The notes: generated by a model not told the origin, from the sequence alone. A stretch of 64,000 nucleotides of DNA from Kappaphycus alvarezii (GCA_002205965.3 NADL03000547.1:1-64000), one strand, 5' to 3'. Shown: positions 1-10,600, counted from the stretch's first letter. Numbers and translations are program-made.

Positions 1-1423
1 CGAGCTTTGGATTGGTATCCACGGTGTTTTGGGGATCGGAAGCAACAATGACGTTGGGACTACTCCCCTTTGGTATGTATTCGGAGATCGTTTCGGTGAT
101 TTCGTCAGCAGCCTCTTGAGATTTCCCCTCAACAATTACGTCAGATACGTCATGACTTTCGACTCGCATTTTCTTTTTTGGGGGGGATGTTGCTTCATCT
201 GGCTTCTTTGTGCCCTTCCCAATTTTCATGCCACGAGCTGGTGAGGAAAGACGAGACTGGATGGAGTCGAATAGATGTTTTGCTGGTGCAAGATCTTCAC
301 AAGCAAATTCGACCGAACCCACACCCTGCAACACCTCGCGAAATTTAGAATGAGCTTGTTCCAAATCTTGATCAAATGGGGCAGTGGAAGAAATCGAAGT
401 CACAAAAAGCGCCCAAAACATTTTCTGTGCATCTGATAGACTGTTGTTTTCGGCTTTCCATCTCGGTAGTATATCCAGCATTGCGATCGTAATGCTGCTG
501 GATACCCTTTCAAGAACTCCCGCGGCGCTTAAGGAGCCATTTTTCTTGTGAACCTGCCGGTAGACAACAACAATAGCGGCGAACACAAATCCTTGCATAG
601 CCAACATCAAACGGGAATGAGAATACAAAGAAGCTGCGTGAAGAGATGAGCAAAGTGCGCTCTTTCTCCCCTTCGCATCATCGTCAATCTGATGGTACCA
701 GGCGAAAAAGCATGCAAAAGTCCATAGCATTCTGTTTCCCCTGTCCATGATGTTAGATAGCGAGAAGAGGCCCAAAGAGCGCCAACGCTGGATCACTCTC
801 TGTGAAAGGGGAGTAATGCAGGCATTCAAATGCTTCAGAACGGATACCTGTTTCTTCGACAACCTCATCGCAGAATGTAATTCGTGCTTGGACTTCTGGC
901 CTCTCATACAGATCAACTCGTCGAGAAAGCACGGAACTGACGATTTTGCAATGCGAGATGCGTTGTAAGACATCACTAAGGCCTGGCTTGTAGGTATATT
1001 GAGGAAAACATCAAAGTACAAGTACGTTTCCAGTATGTCATCCCGATCGGAGAAGGCCTGAACAATGCTCCTGTGTCGGTGACGGCCATCAATAAAAATG
1101 AATTCTTTCAGATCCGACTCGGCGTCCGCTTGTGAGGTGCATAGATCTATGGATGGAAGTGCTTCTAATTCCCTGGCGCTCAAGTTCCAAACCATTCCCT
1201 TCATAGAGCCGGGCGCGACATCGTTGAAGTGAGATCTATGCGAAGTCTTGATTCCCATGATAAATGTTCCTCTCTTCGCTTGGTCAAAACCAAAACTTTT
1301 CATGTCCTCCGCAATAACTTCGACAGTGGCATTATCGACAGGACGAAGAGCCTTCTCTGACATCGCATCGGAGATGATGTTGAGCTGCTTGATGCTAAAA
1401 CAGGCACGGAACATTTGCGCCAT
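1..1423 (-). CDS. Large protein with ParB/sulfiredoxin-like motif, copy 1 (N-terminal 474 codons, runs off the window)
   Basis: The frame opens at the ATG at 1423 (protein start MAQMF) and stays open to base 1. Residues about 108-120 read FIFIDGRHRHRSI, which resembles the D-G-x-H-R core of ParB/Srx-fold NTP-binding domains; this is a motif-level call only. A lysine-rich stretch, SPPKKKMRVE, near residue 415 looks like a nuclear localisation signal. Two opposite single-base differences from copy 2 near bases 35-43 cancel, so the frame survives. At the three places where copy 2 changes frame (about 9667, 10157, 10208) this copy reads straight through. The frame is thus intact here and broken in the sister copy. 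Function unknown; a nuclear DNA-associated role is only an inference. The homologous C-terminus is seen at 7615-9660. Confidence 0.75.
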   Translation of the reverse strand, partial: MAQMFRACFSIKQLNIISDAMSEKALRPVDNATVEVIAEDMKSFGFDQAKRGTFIMGIKTSHRSHFNDVAPGSMKGMVWNLSARELEALPSIDLCTSQADAESDLKEFIFIDGRHRHRSIVQAFSDRDDILETYLYFDVFLNIPTSQALVMSYNASRIAKSSVPCFLDELICMRGQKSKHELHSAMRLSKKQVSVLKHLNACITPLSQRVIQRWRSLGLFSLSNIMDRGNRMLWTFACFFAWYHQIDDDAKGRKSALCSSLHAASLYSHSRLMLAMQGFVFAAIVVVYRQVHKKNGSLSAAGVLERVSSSITIAMLDILPRWKAENNSLSDAQKMFWALFVTSISSTAPFDQDLEQAHSKFREVLQGVGSVEFACEDLAPAKHLFDSIQSRLSSPARGMKIGKGTKKPDEATSPPKKKMRVESHDVSDVIVEGKSQEAADEITETISEYIPKGSSPNVIVASDPQNTVDTNPKL

Positions 1424-1672
1424 TTGGAAGAGAGATGTTTAGAGAGGTATGCAACGAGTTAAGTTAGTAGAGAAATATAATCTGTTGATTCTGATATAGG
1501 TGCGGGTGGAGATGCAGGGTAGATGTGGATATGTTTGGAGAGGGAGAAGGAAGAGACGGAAGAAAAACGTTGGACTTTAAGTACCCAAATTAATTGCAAG
1601 CGCAGAATCAAATCAAAGAAAATAGTAACTGACTATTGATTTTACAGTTGTAATTCTAAAAATTGTGATATA

Positions 1673-1678
1673 CACGTG
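1673..1678. promoter_or_regulatory. G-box-like CACGTG upstream of the copy-1 gene
   Basis: A CACGTG palindrome in the context TACACGTGGC lies 250 bases upstream of the copy-1 ATG and is repeated at 11165-11170 before copy 2. Gene C has three similar sites 209-252 bases upstream of its ATG. Shared spacing suggests a common bHLH/bZIP-type control site; this is inference. Confidence 0.3.
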
Positions 1679-1851
1679 GCAACTGAAATCAAGAATGAAA
1701 CCCAAATTGAAAACCCCTAAATCCAAGAACTATATGTGCAGCCTGCTCTGAACTCTCTCCATTGCAACCCGCCGGCTCCTGGCCGTTTTATTTCGACGTT
1801 ATGAACATGTTTTTGGAAGTAGAACCGGAAATTACACACTACGAATCCCCC

Positions 1852-2085
1852 GCCGTATATGATGGACGTTATGGTCATTTTTATGTAAACAGAACCGGGA
1901 AAGACTTTGTATTTCGCAGAAAGTCGTTGTTGTGCAAAACCTCTTTTGCATGGTGAAAAAAAACCCTAAAACCCTAAAGCCGTATATGATGGACGTTATG
2001 GCCATTTTTATGTAAACAGAACCGGGAAAGACTTTGTATTTCACAGAAAGTCGTTGTTGTCCAAAACCTCTTTTGCATGGTGAAA
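1852..2085. repeat. 107-bp direct tandem repeat with a telomere-like spacer
   Basis: Unit 1 (1852-1958) and unit 2 (1979-2085) both start GCCGTATATGATGG and end TGGTGAAA, and differ at only a few bases. They are separated by a 20-base spacer (1959-1978) made of two CCCTAAA telomere-like repeats with an A-rich lead. The same arrangement is found in copy 2 of the segmental duplication, so it is older than that event. No coding function is apparent; it lies upstream of the ParB-like gene. Confidence 0.9.
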
Positions 2086-2491
2086 TCATGTCAGATAGAA
2101 ATATGTCCGGATGATCTTCGCTGCCATTTCTTTCAAAACACAATATGCAGAAATGACGGCTCGCTCCAAATTCTCTCATTCCGAACTGAAATTTCAAGGC
2201 CATGCAAGGTAGACTTTATGATCATTGTTTTGCAAATAAGACCAGGAATGGCAAACTACAATCTCTCTGTTGTAATAAATACGCTAAAACCCTGCCGTTT
2301 GTGATAGATTTCATGATCATTTTTATAGAAATAGAGCCTAGAATGACGCTCAAGTTCTATGAGCCTTGTAGAGGTCAAAAATCTCTTTACCATTGCTACA
2401 TCATGTCAGTTAGAAACAAGTGCGGATGGCCCTCAATGTCATTTATCCATAAGTCCTATGTTTCTTGAGCTAGAAAATCACTTTACCCGCT

Positions 2492-3666
2492 ATGGCTCAT
2501 CAACAGTTGATAAACATTTCGAAGAAAATGTTTTGCGTAGCCGAAAAACCGTCCCAAAGTATTCCCCAACGCTCTAGCTCACCTTACCCATCTACCTTTC
2601 CGGCAGTGGTATTCGACTACGAGGAGTACAACACCGAATATAGGGGTTTCGCGCCACCAAGCCTTCGTCTGAAAGGATTTATTCGCAATCGGACCGGAGT
2701 TCTTTCTCTGGTGACATTAGTCCATTTTCCGAACGCCGCCTCTCCCGAAATTATTGAGGGTGCCTTGTCCTGGCAAAGGGAAGAGTTTCGCCTGAAAGAA
2801 AACAACATATGTACTGGCGGTTGAACTTCGAACCTTGCAGACTTATCAACCATCAAATTCTTTTGATAACATATGCGACTGGATACAACGTCAGGTGTCC
2901 AATACTCTCCGATCACTCAGAACTCCCTATGATGAAACTACAGACGAGCAATATCGGCCAATTTTATGACCAAGACAGTTCTTTGAATGGAGAGCGGATT
3001 GCCAAGGAATGGATTGCGGCGCTAACCGTCATTCACCACATGAGCACACGTGCTTTATTAGAAATATGCATGAATCGTCCTAAAAAAGCGCAAGCCTTTG
3101 TTCCAACGAAAGTTAATCGAGAGGGGAACCTTTTTGTGTGGTGGCAAACTCCAAAGCCACTGAATTTAAGGGAGTTTATACGAAATGTCTATTCCATGAA
3201 AAGAGTCCCAATTCATATTGCTACTCCTTTGCTACGGTCTTTTCCTCATTATACTGGTTTCTACTCAGCTGTCGTGGGGAACGATAAGATCTACCTGGAT
3301 GACGAATCGGACGCTCCCTACCCTGTGGACACTTCAGATCTTCTTTATGATGATGTGGCCTCTATTTCAGTGACGGTACCTATTGCATTTCATCTGAAAG
3401 TAGAAGGAACGCAAATAGCGGAGATATCGTTTGAACATAAGTCTGTGAACCTTGTTTTCATTAACTCATCTCTAGAAACATGCATTGGGGCTGGTGTGGT
3501 AAGGTCTCAGAGCTACCAGTGGACGAGAAAGGCATGGTGCGATAATGTTGCAAAAGAAGTGGACGCCAATCGTCAGAAAACCCTAGTACGCCAAGGTTTA
3601 AAGAACCTATCTTCGTTCCTTGATATTCGTAAACTAGTGAAAACGACCATAGTGGTGAAAAGATAA
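2492..3666 (+). CDS. Gene A: unknown protein, paralogue of B and C, one apparent frameshift
   Basis: Two overlapping frames, 2492-2824 and 2809-3666, read as one protein of about 390 residues if the frame changes once in the A-rich stretch near 2795-2812. No known domain is recognised. The central part shares a spaced pattern with B and C: K-E-W-I-A-A-L, then V-W-W-x4-P-L-N-L-R-E-F-I-x3-Y, then G-F-Y. The ATG at 2492 lies 27 bases after the end of the segmental duplication, so the promoter is within or at the edge of duplicated DNA. The gene ends 23 bases before the end of convergent gene B, with AATAAA-like sequence in between. The frameshift may be decay or an assembly error. Function unknown. 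Confidence 0.6.
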
Positions 3667-3689
3667 ATAAATTTTATTCTGTTTCTGTG

Positions 3690-4912
3690 CTACTCATCTA
3701 CTACTTTCCATAGCATTGATAATCCCAGTAGCCCCTCTGCCTCGAAACATTGTCGCAGCGGGCCGGCAAGTTTCCGAGACGGACCAAGGCGGTGGTCCGT
3801 CCAAAGCGCAGCCTCCTGGGGCGACATCAAGGGGTTACTAACAGGACTGAAAGAGCATGGGAGCTTATGGAACGATGTTTTCACAAGGAAACTCGTCTGC
3901 CGACCCAGTGATCGGCTGGCATCCCAGTATGAAGAGGACTGTCCTGCTGGGAGAGGAATAACAGATGCGTTTTGCAGCGTCATTCGGACTCTTTTCAAAC
4001 AATTAGGCCCAAACTTATTCGCCTCCAACGATTCATCCCTCCCAGAAGTGACCGTGATCTCATATTGAAGGAACGACTCTGTGTGCCAGAGAATCATGAT
4101 ATCATGGTCATTATCGTCCTTCTTGACCTCTTCCGACAGCAAAATCCGATAGAACCCGAGCGAAATGGATGTGTTTCACAGAGGACTTCTTTCAGATAAT
4201 CGAACGATAGCTTTTCCTGATCGTAAAGGCAATTGAGGAAAGCACCTAAATCTACTGGTTTCGATAAAGACCACCATATCCAGCAAATGAATGGTGCAGA
4301 TTCATCAATAGCTTGGTCATCTCCATTTTCTGCTTCCACTTGTTGGTAAAGTGCATTCTGCGCATCCCAGGGAAGCTTCATGACGCGTAAGAGCTCTTGA
4401 AGGCATGCAGCTTGGTGGAGAATGAGGCATCCGATCCAAGTTTTCGCCAGATCCACTCCCCGAAAGGAATGGAAGAATGGATGTAGCAGCTCCCACGAAA
4501 CCTTCCATTCAGTATCCGATCTATGTGATTCCCCATTCGTATCCCTTAATATTCCAGTGGGTACAGGAATCTCCCTAAATGGGAATTTAGCAGAGAGGCA
4601 GCGGTTATTGTGGCTTTTATGCGAGTCCATATCCACGGCTGCCGACGTCCCATCTGGAAGAAGAAGATTGATTGTACCTTCCTTCACAAAAATGTGGCAA
4701 TTCACAACTGTCGGAGCTTCAGAAGGACCTGTCTTGTAATAAACAAGCATCAATTCGGGTAGGCAGTTGTGGGTGAGTAATAGACGAATGTCGTCCCTTA
4801 ATACCGCAGAAAGTGGCCATGTGTTTCGAGTAGGACGAGTTCTGGAAGGATTGGAATAGTACAAAAGGATACCACATACACTGGAGCCAGCAAGTTCGGT
4901 GGTGATAAACAT
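3690..4912 (-). CDS. Gene B: unknown protein, paralogue of A and C, one apparent frameshift
   Basis: The ATG at 4912 opens a frame that runs to 4094. The protein-like sequence then continues in another frame to the stop at 3690, giving about 407 residues. The switch lies near 4156 at a CCC run (GGG on the coding strand). After the switch the protein reads G-F-Y-R-I-L-L, matching G-F-Y-R-F-T-L in gene C and G-F-Y-S-A-V-V in gene A, which supports a single missing base. Earlier family landmarks are A-K-T-W-I-G-C-L and W-W-S-L-S-K-P-V-D-L. No signal peptide or membrane segment stands out. It is head-to-head with gene C and tail-to-tail with gene A. Function unknown. Confidence 0.6.
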
Positions 4913-5296
4913 TGCTGCTAGCGTATAGGTTTCAGTAGAGGGTGAGTGAAAAGAAAGAGTGGGCGTGTGTTCTGTAAAAATTGTGGCAGGTCGGCCAAGA
5001 TAAATGAGTGGGTGTGCCGATAAGAGTTGGAGGACGGGTAAGTGGGGGCGGGTATGGAAAGGTGGCCGGGGGTGTGAAAGAGCCGTTGATTAAGAATGGG
5101 GCGGGAAGAGAAGAGTGATGAGGTTGACCTGTAAATTCTGCATAATTCTGAAAAATTCAGAACACACGTGTAAATCGAAAAAATTCAAATTACACGTGGA
5201 CACACGTGGACATTGAAAATAGATATATACCACGCCCATCCTTCCACTTGACACACTGCGAGTCCCAGTCCCATCGCTACCAAAATCCATCCATGT
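4913..5296. promoter_or_regulatory. Bidirectional upstream region between genes B and C
   Basis: This gap lies between the divergent starts of B (4912) and C (5417). It holds three CACGTG palindromes at 5165-5170, 5193-5198 and 5203-5208, the last two as TACACGTGGA-CACACGTGGA. Small sites such as AAAAATTCA occur near them. I see no coding potential here. A shared promoter is an inference from the divergent arrangement. Confidence 0.4.
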
Positions 5297-5304
5297 ACAT
5301 TCAC

Positions 5305-5412
5305 CCTTCTGCTTTACCATCCATCTTTCTGCTTTACCATCCATCTTCCTCCTCTACCATCCATCTTCCTCCTCTACCATCCATCTACATTCAGCCTCCT
5401 CCTTTACCATCT
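5305..5412. repeat. 20-bp minisatellite in the leader of gene C
   Basis: About five imperfect units of the type CTTCCTCCTCTACCATCCAT (variants with CTGCTTTACCATCCAT) run up to within a few bases of the gene C ATG. The repeat is pyrimidine-rich and would lie in the core promoter or 5' UTR. Unit number could vary between individuals. Confidence 0.85.
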
Positions 5413-5416
5413 CCCC

Positions 5417-7069
5417 ATGTTTTCCAAACTCACCAACATCTCTAACAGTAAGAGCTTGAGTGGCATTCTCTTCTTCAATGACGATAGTCGCACGATGATG
5501 GAGCCTGGCACCCCGCAAGCCCTTCTCCTTGCTGAATATCTCCCAAAAATTAACGTTGGCGCTGTACAGATCCCCGTCGTATTCTTCTCAAAGGGCAAAG
5601 AAATTCCCAATTCAATACCTGGTTTCGTCACTCGATCCCCTGAAAATGAACTCCGCCTAGTGGACACGACATACCGAACGGAGTACAGCTTGGATGTCCA
5701 GTGCTACGAGAACAAAAACTCTTTACTTAGTGACTATTCGGGAGAAAATGGATCGCAAAACTTCAAACTCAACCTTAATATGCTAAAAATTGAAAAATTC
5801 GAAGACGGCGACATTCGCCCCGGAAAGGAGGCAGCGATGATTTGGATAGGGACTCTTGCAGTGAGCCGCTTCGTTCTGACACGTGCATTTCTCACCGTGT
5901 GCGTATTGCCGAAGGCGAATCGTGATCAACTGGATCGCAAACTGCCTATGAAAGGATGCAAGACGCAAAATCAATGGGTGATGTGGTATCCGTCCGCTAC
6001 CCCTCGATCGCTTGTGAAGTGGATTGAGTTTCTTTCAAAGGGAAGGGGATATGACTCGAACGACCTGCTGAACATATTACCGTCCCTAGAAGGTTTCTAC
6101 AGGTTCACGCTTCCCAGTCAGGGCCCTAAGGAGCTCATGAGAGTCGTTTTTGACGAAGAGCCCCTGGACTCAAATGGACTTCAAGCTTACGAAGTGGAGC
6201 AAGGATCCAGCCGATTCCTTCAAATCACGCTCCCCTTGAATATTGACGTTCCCAAGTCTTCCTCTCCGCCAGGGGCGTCAGTTTTCTCCTTTAATGAGGT
6301 GGTGGACTGCTTCGTGCTTCCCCTAAATCCTTTAATTTTTTCTGGATGTCTCGGCCCATATCGATCCGCAGTGCATGGTTCTAATGCCTCCGATCGTTGG
6401 TCATCGTTCATGAAGAAGTTGAAAGTAGACCAAAGGGCAGCCGGCGTTGAGAGGAACGCTGTGGACAACCTCCAACAAATCATATCATCTTTACCTGGGT
6501 TCATTATGGGGTCAAAAATCGGTTGGAATGAGAACGACCATTCCAAGCTGAAAGAAGTGTCGTCGAAAGCGCGTCCGGTCTCAGGGTCCACCGTTCCCAA
6601 AAGCAGTAAAGGACCCAAAAATGACACTACGAATAGTTCGCGAGAAGTTTCTGCTGCTCATGAAGCGTCTAAGGAAAGTTTTTCCGAAAAAGGGACTACT
6701 AAGTCATCGGCACCCGCAAAATCTACTCTCAAGAAAATACGCCCCAAGAAGAGACCTTTCCAAAGAGGCACAGCAGGTACCTCTGGCTCTCCTAAACTTA
6801 TACCGAGCAAAAAAGGTTCAGTTTCTAAGACCACAGCTCAGAGGAAAAACGAATCGCCACCGGGTGAGAGTGATGCCCAGTCAAGCAGGCAACAAATTGT
6901 TCAGAAGGAACCTGTGATGAAAACGAAATCCGCGATAAGCCGAGGTCCTCCTAAGGATAATAGGAGCGAATGTTCCTCTCAAAAGAGCTCCGAGAGCGAT
7001 GAGAGTAGTTATATGGACTTTGACGAAGAAATGGATCGCCAAATTGACGAAGAATTGAAAAAGCTATAA
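5417..7069 (+). CDS. Gene C: intact 550-residue unknown protein, paralogue of A and B, with basic Ser/Lys-rich tail
   Basis: The single intact member of the A/B/C family; ATG at 5417, TAA at 7067-7069. The globular part is about residues 1-370. Family landmarks are W-I-G-T-L at residue 143, W-V-M-W-Y-P near 187-192 followed by P-R-S-L-V-K-W-I, and G-F-Y-R-F at 226. From about residue 375 the sequence becomes Ser/Lys/Pro-rich and disordered, with a basic patch L-K-K-I-R-P-K-K-R-P-F near 445 that could act as a nuclear localisation signal. It ends in an acidic-amphipathic segment, Y-M-D-F-D-E-E-M-D-R-Q-I-D-E-E-L. Genes A and B lack this tail. No known domain recognised, so function is unknown. 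The CACGTG cluster and minisatellite lie just upstream. Confidence 0.85.
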   Translation: MFSKLTNISNSKSLSGILFFNDDSRTMMEPGTPQALLLAEYLPKINVGAVQIPVVFFSKGKEIPNSIPGFVTRSPENELRLVDTTYRTEYSLDVQCYENKNSLLSDYSGENGSQNFKLNLNMLKIEKFEDGDIRPGKEAAMIWIGTLAVSRFVLTRAFLTVCVLPKANRDQLDRKLPMKGCKTQNQWVMWYPSATPRSLVKWIEFLSKGRGYDSNDLLNILPSLEGFYRFTLPSQGPKELMRVVFDEEPLDSNGLQAYEVEQGSSRFLQITLPLNIDVPKSSSPPGASVFSFNEVVDCFVLPLNPLIFSGCLGPYRSAVHGSNASDRWSSFMKKLKVDQRAAGVERNAVDNLQQIISSLPGFIMGSKIGWNENDHSKLKEVSSKARPVSGSTVPKSSKGPKNDTTNSSREVSAAHEASKESFSEKGTTKSSAPAKSTLKKIRPKKRPFQRGTAGTSGSPKLIPSKKGSVSKTTAQRKNESPPGESDAQSSRQQIVQKEPVMKTKSAISRGPPKDNRSECSSQKSSESDESSYMDFDEEMDRQIDEELKKL

Positions 7070-7160
7070 CTGTTAGTTTCTAATTAAATTGCTCTACTTT
7101 TTTTCTCTTCACTGCCCGATATAAATTACTTTTGTTAGCTGAGACCCCAGTTCTTTAGGT

Positions 7161-7466
7161 TTAGGAGAGTAGCGCAATGTCATCTAAGGCGTTGCCTTGG
7201 TTGCCGAAGAGCCACCTCAACAAGGAAACGTGCTGCTTCACTGCGCTAAGTGCTGCAAAAAAATGCCTGAAACAGTTAGACAGCGATACCGACAACTCGA
7301 TTGGGGACGACTGGACCCCTAATTTTGCCGTTTGGTACACAAAACCATTGATGTAACCCAGCGAAAGGATGAAAGTCCAGGAGTTTTCAAGACCGCCACC
7401 GGTTAGGAGGTTTTTCTTACCATATCTCGTCACATAACCCCTGTTTACAGGGAGCCTTTTTGCCAC
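7161..7466 (-). CDS. Small open frame of unknown significance
   Basis: A 101-codon frame lies between the end of gene C and the end of the ParB-like copy 2. It begins only at GTG (within a CACGTG), so no ATG start supports it. The middle is moderately hydrophobic (G-Y-I-N-G-F-V-Y). No homologue recognised. It could be an exon, a remnant of a fourth family member, or chance. Confidence 0.2.
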   Translation of the reverse strand: MAKRLPVNRGYVTRYGKKNLLTGGGLENSWTFILSLGYINGFVYQTAKLGVQSSPIELSVSLSNCFRHFFAALSAVKQHVSLLRWLFGNQGNALDDIALLS

Positions 7467-7614
7467 GTGTAATTGGCAATTTTTTGGAATACACGTGTCA
7501 TGGTGCTCTGAAAAATAAGCTCTTTTAACTTAACTGTTTGGTTGCGAGTTGTTTACCCTTTAGCACCTCCCCATTGCTTCGGATTACATTCTTTACTCCC
7601 AAGTTGATGACACG

Positions 7615-10600
7615 CTAAGTGAATGTGTAACTTGCTCCATAGTCTACTAGTAGTTCTACAGCACCACATATAGGACATTCGTAGCATTGTTTGGACTTCA
7701 ACAGCCTTTCCAATAGCTTGGGGTACAACATCGGAACAACAAGGTGGTTCTTTTTTAGCGCTTTCGTTCCTTCTGAGTATATTTCCGTGAGCTGTGCGGG
7801 GTCCAGCTGCCGTTCGTAGACAACGCAACTGCCGTCACTGTTGTGGTTGAATTTAGAAGCTAGGCTATCGTCATGGAAAAAGAGCCAGTACAGCTTATCT
7901 GTTATACCGCTTACAAACAGCTCCCGCTGTTCAAACGGCGATAGGCGATGCTTGTGATCCTTGACGCCACTCTCTGAGTCAACTAAATATGCCTGCCCAA
8001 GAACCAATGGCAAAGGCCTTTCCCCACGCTGGATTATTTCCCTGGCCTGCTCCTTCGAAATGAAAGCGCCAAGTTCCACCGGAGTTCCATCATCGTTGAA
8101 CCTCTTGTAACAGTCTGACTCTGATGTAGGGGTGTTCTTACTTAGAAAAATGCTTACATGTGCCTTCAAACCAATTTCGGAAATCACTCTATCCGACTGA
8201 TGCAGTGTCATCAGAAAAGGAACAGAAACAGATCTGTCAAGGTTATCTCTTTCAGGATGGCGGTTGAAAGCACCTTCATTATGTTTTCCAAGGACCGAAT
8301 GACCACCACAATGGCACTTCTTCAGGACAATAGATCTCAACGCCTCGAAGACCCCAATTGATGTCGACCTCCGGCCATCGAACACCCATGCCATGACCTT
8401 TCGGAAAACTGTCGGAGATGATGGACGGGTCACGGTGAGAAATTCCTTGAGAACCTCCGTATCCTCGCCGGTGACGTCGAGAATTTTATAACGAGGGAAT
8501 CTCTGCATGATTTTGCTAAACTCCAATTTGAGAAATGCGTGAAGGTCACTTTCTAAACCCTCGGAGCTCAACGACTGAATTTTAAGCGATGTTTGGATCT
8601 CAGGAATATTAGCGTAAACCAAAAAGTGGCAGATGCATGTCGAAGCAATATTCGACAAAGACCCATCGAACTCTGGCGAGACAACGATCGTCTGAGAGTA
8701 TAATTTAAGCTTTCCATTTCCAAATGACTTCTCAGGAGACATAACGGCAGTCTCGTTCATTGTTATGGCATACACCATGTTATAGTTCTTAAGGAAAATC
8801 TCTTCAAGTACTTCGGAGACAGTATGTCCGTAGCAGTTATCATAGGACTTGAAGAAGCCAATCCACTTCGCTCCATTGTGGAGAGGTTCCGGCTCGATTT
8901 CGAGAATTCTCTCTTCATGCTGCGATACCTGAACGATTTCGATTTGTTGTAGGTATTTATCAGCCAGCTCGAGACAGTTTGAGGCGCACGCAATTTTGCG
9001 TCGAACTTCTGGATCAATACGTCCACATGAACTCGACGGTTGAGGGGTAGGCTCAGATGCCCGTTTTCCCGGGAAGTTCTTTCGTTTGGCCTTTTGCGAG
9101 GGGACCTGTTCGCGCTGCGTCTTGACCTCATTACTGCGATGGGAATCGCAGAAGTCCCTTTTAGAGCGCAGCCTTTCGCTACTCCGAGTCTTTCTAACAC
9201 TTAAATGAGTATTTTCTCGGTGCCTGCGGGCGCTTGAAGGCAGAATCATAATTGCAGCATCGTCTTCGGTTCGGTCTGCAACCTCTTCATCAGCTTCCTC
9301 ACGTGCTGGCATATGCATCTTCACTTTCTCCACGTTCCGAACATCAAGACACTTCTCGTCCGTGCTTCCAACGCTATCATCAGATATTTGAAGAATCTTT
9401 TCCCTCCCCATAACTTCTTTTGACGTAAGATGTACCACCTTTGCGACCGAGGCGCGTTTCTCCCTTACTTTCAAAATAGGTTCCACCACCTCGAGCTTTG
9501 GATTGGTATCCACGGTGTTTTGGGGGATCGGAGCAACAATGACGTTGGGACTACTCCCCTTTGGTATGTATTCGGAGATCGTTTCGGTGATTTCGTCAGC
9601 AGCCTCTTGAGATTTCCCCTCAACAATTACGTCAGATACGTCATGACTTTCGACTCGCATTTTCTTTTTTGGGGGGATGTTGCTTCATCTGGCTTCTTTG
9701 TGCCCTTCCCAATTTTCATGCCACGAGCTGGTGAGGAAAGACGAGACTGGATGGAGTCGAATAGATGTTTTGCTGGTGCAAGATCTTCACAAGCAAATTC
9801 GACCGAACCCACACCCTGCAACACCTCGCGAAATTTAGAATGAGCTTGTTCCAAATCTTGATCAAATGGGGCAGTGGAAGAAATCGAAGTCACAAAAAGC
9901 GCCCAAAACATTTTCTGTGCATCTGATAGACTGTTGTTTTCGGCTTTCCATCTCGGTAGTATATCCAGCATAGCGATCGTAATGCTGCTGGATACCCTTT
10001 CAAGAACTCCCGCGGCGCTTAAGGAGCCATTTTTCTTGTGAACCTGCCGGTAGACAACAACAATAGCGGCGAACACAAATCCTTGCATAGCCAACATCAA
10101 ACGGGAATGAGAATACAAAGAAGCTGCGTGAAGAGATGAGCAAAGTGCGCTCTTTCTTCCCCTTCGCATCATCGTCAATCTGATGGTACCAGGCGAAAAA
10201 GCATGCAAAGAGTCCATAGCATTCTGTTTCCCCTGTCCATGATGTTAGATAGCGAGAAGAGGCCCAAAGAGCGCCAACGCTGGATCACTCTCTGTGAAAG
10301 GGGAGTAATGCAGGCATTCAAATGCTTCAGAACGGATACCTGTTTCTTCGACAACCTCATCGCAGAATGTAATTCGTGCTTGGACTTCTGGCCTCTCATA
10401 CAGATCAACTCGTCGAGAAAGCACGGAACTGACGATTTTGCAATGCGAGATGCGTTGTAAGACATCACTAAGGCCTGGCTTGTAGGTATATTGAGGAAAA
10501 CATCAAAGTACAAGTACGTTTCCAGTATGTCATCCCGATCGGAGAAGGCCTGAACAATGCTCCTGTGTCGGTGACGGCCATCAATAAAAATGAATTCTTT

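Larger units (their letters stand above)
1..2465. repeat. Segmental duplication, copy 1
   Basis: Bases 1-2465 match 9491-11957 almost perfectly; by eye the differences are a few single-base substitutions and single-base indels. The copies lie in the same orientation, offset by about 9492 bases. The right breakpoint is sharp: identity stops after the shared TCCTATGTTTCTT, only about 27 bases before the ATG of gene A. The left end lies outside the window. The unit covers the 5' half of a large minus-strand gene plus its upstream region, so the whole gene was probably duplicated. Confidence 0.97.

Noticed and set aside
29-968. Plus-strand open frames across the left edge
   Set aside because: They overlap the long minus-strand ParB-like frame, several start at TTG or GTG, and they show no motif; shadows of the real gene.
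7553-7828. Minus-strand frame at the 3' end of ParB-like copy 2
   Set aside because: Out-of-frame shadow of the C-terminal coding region.
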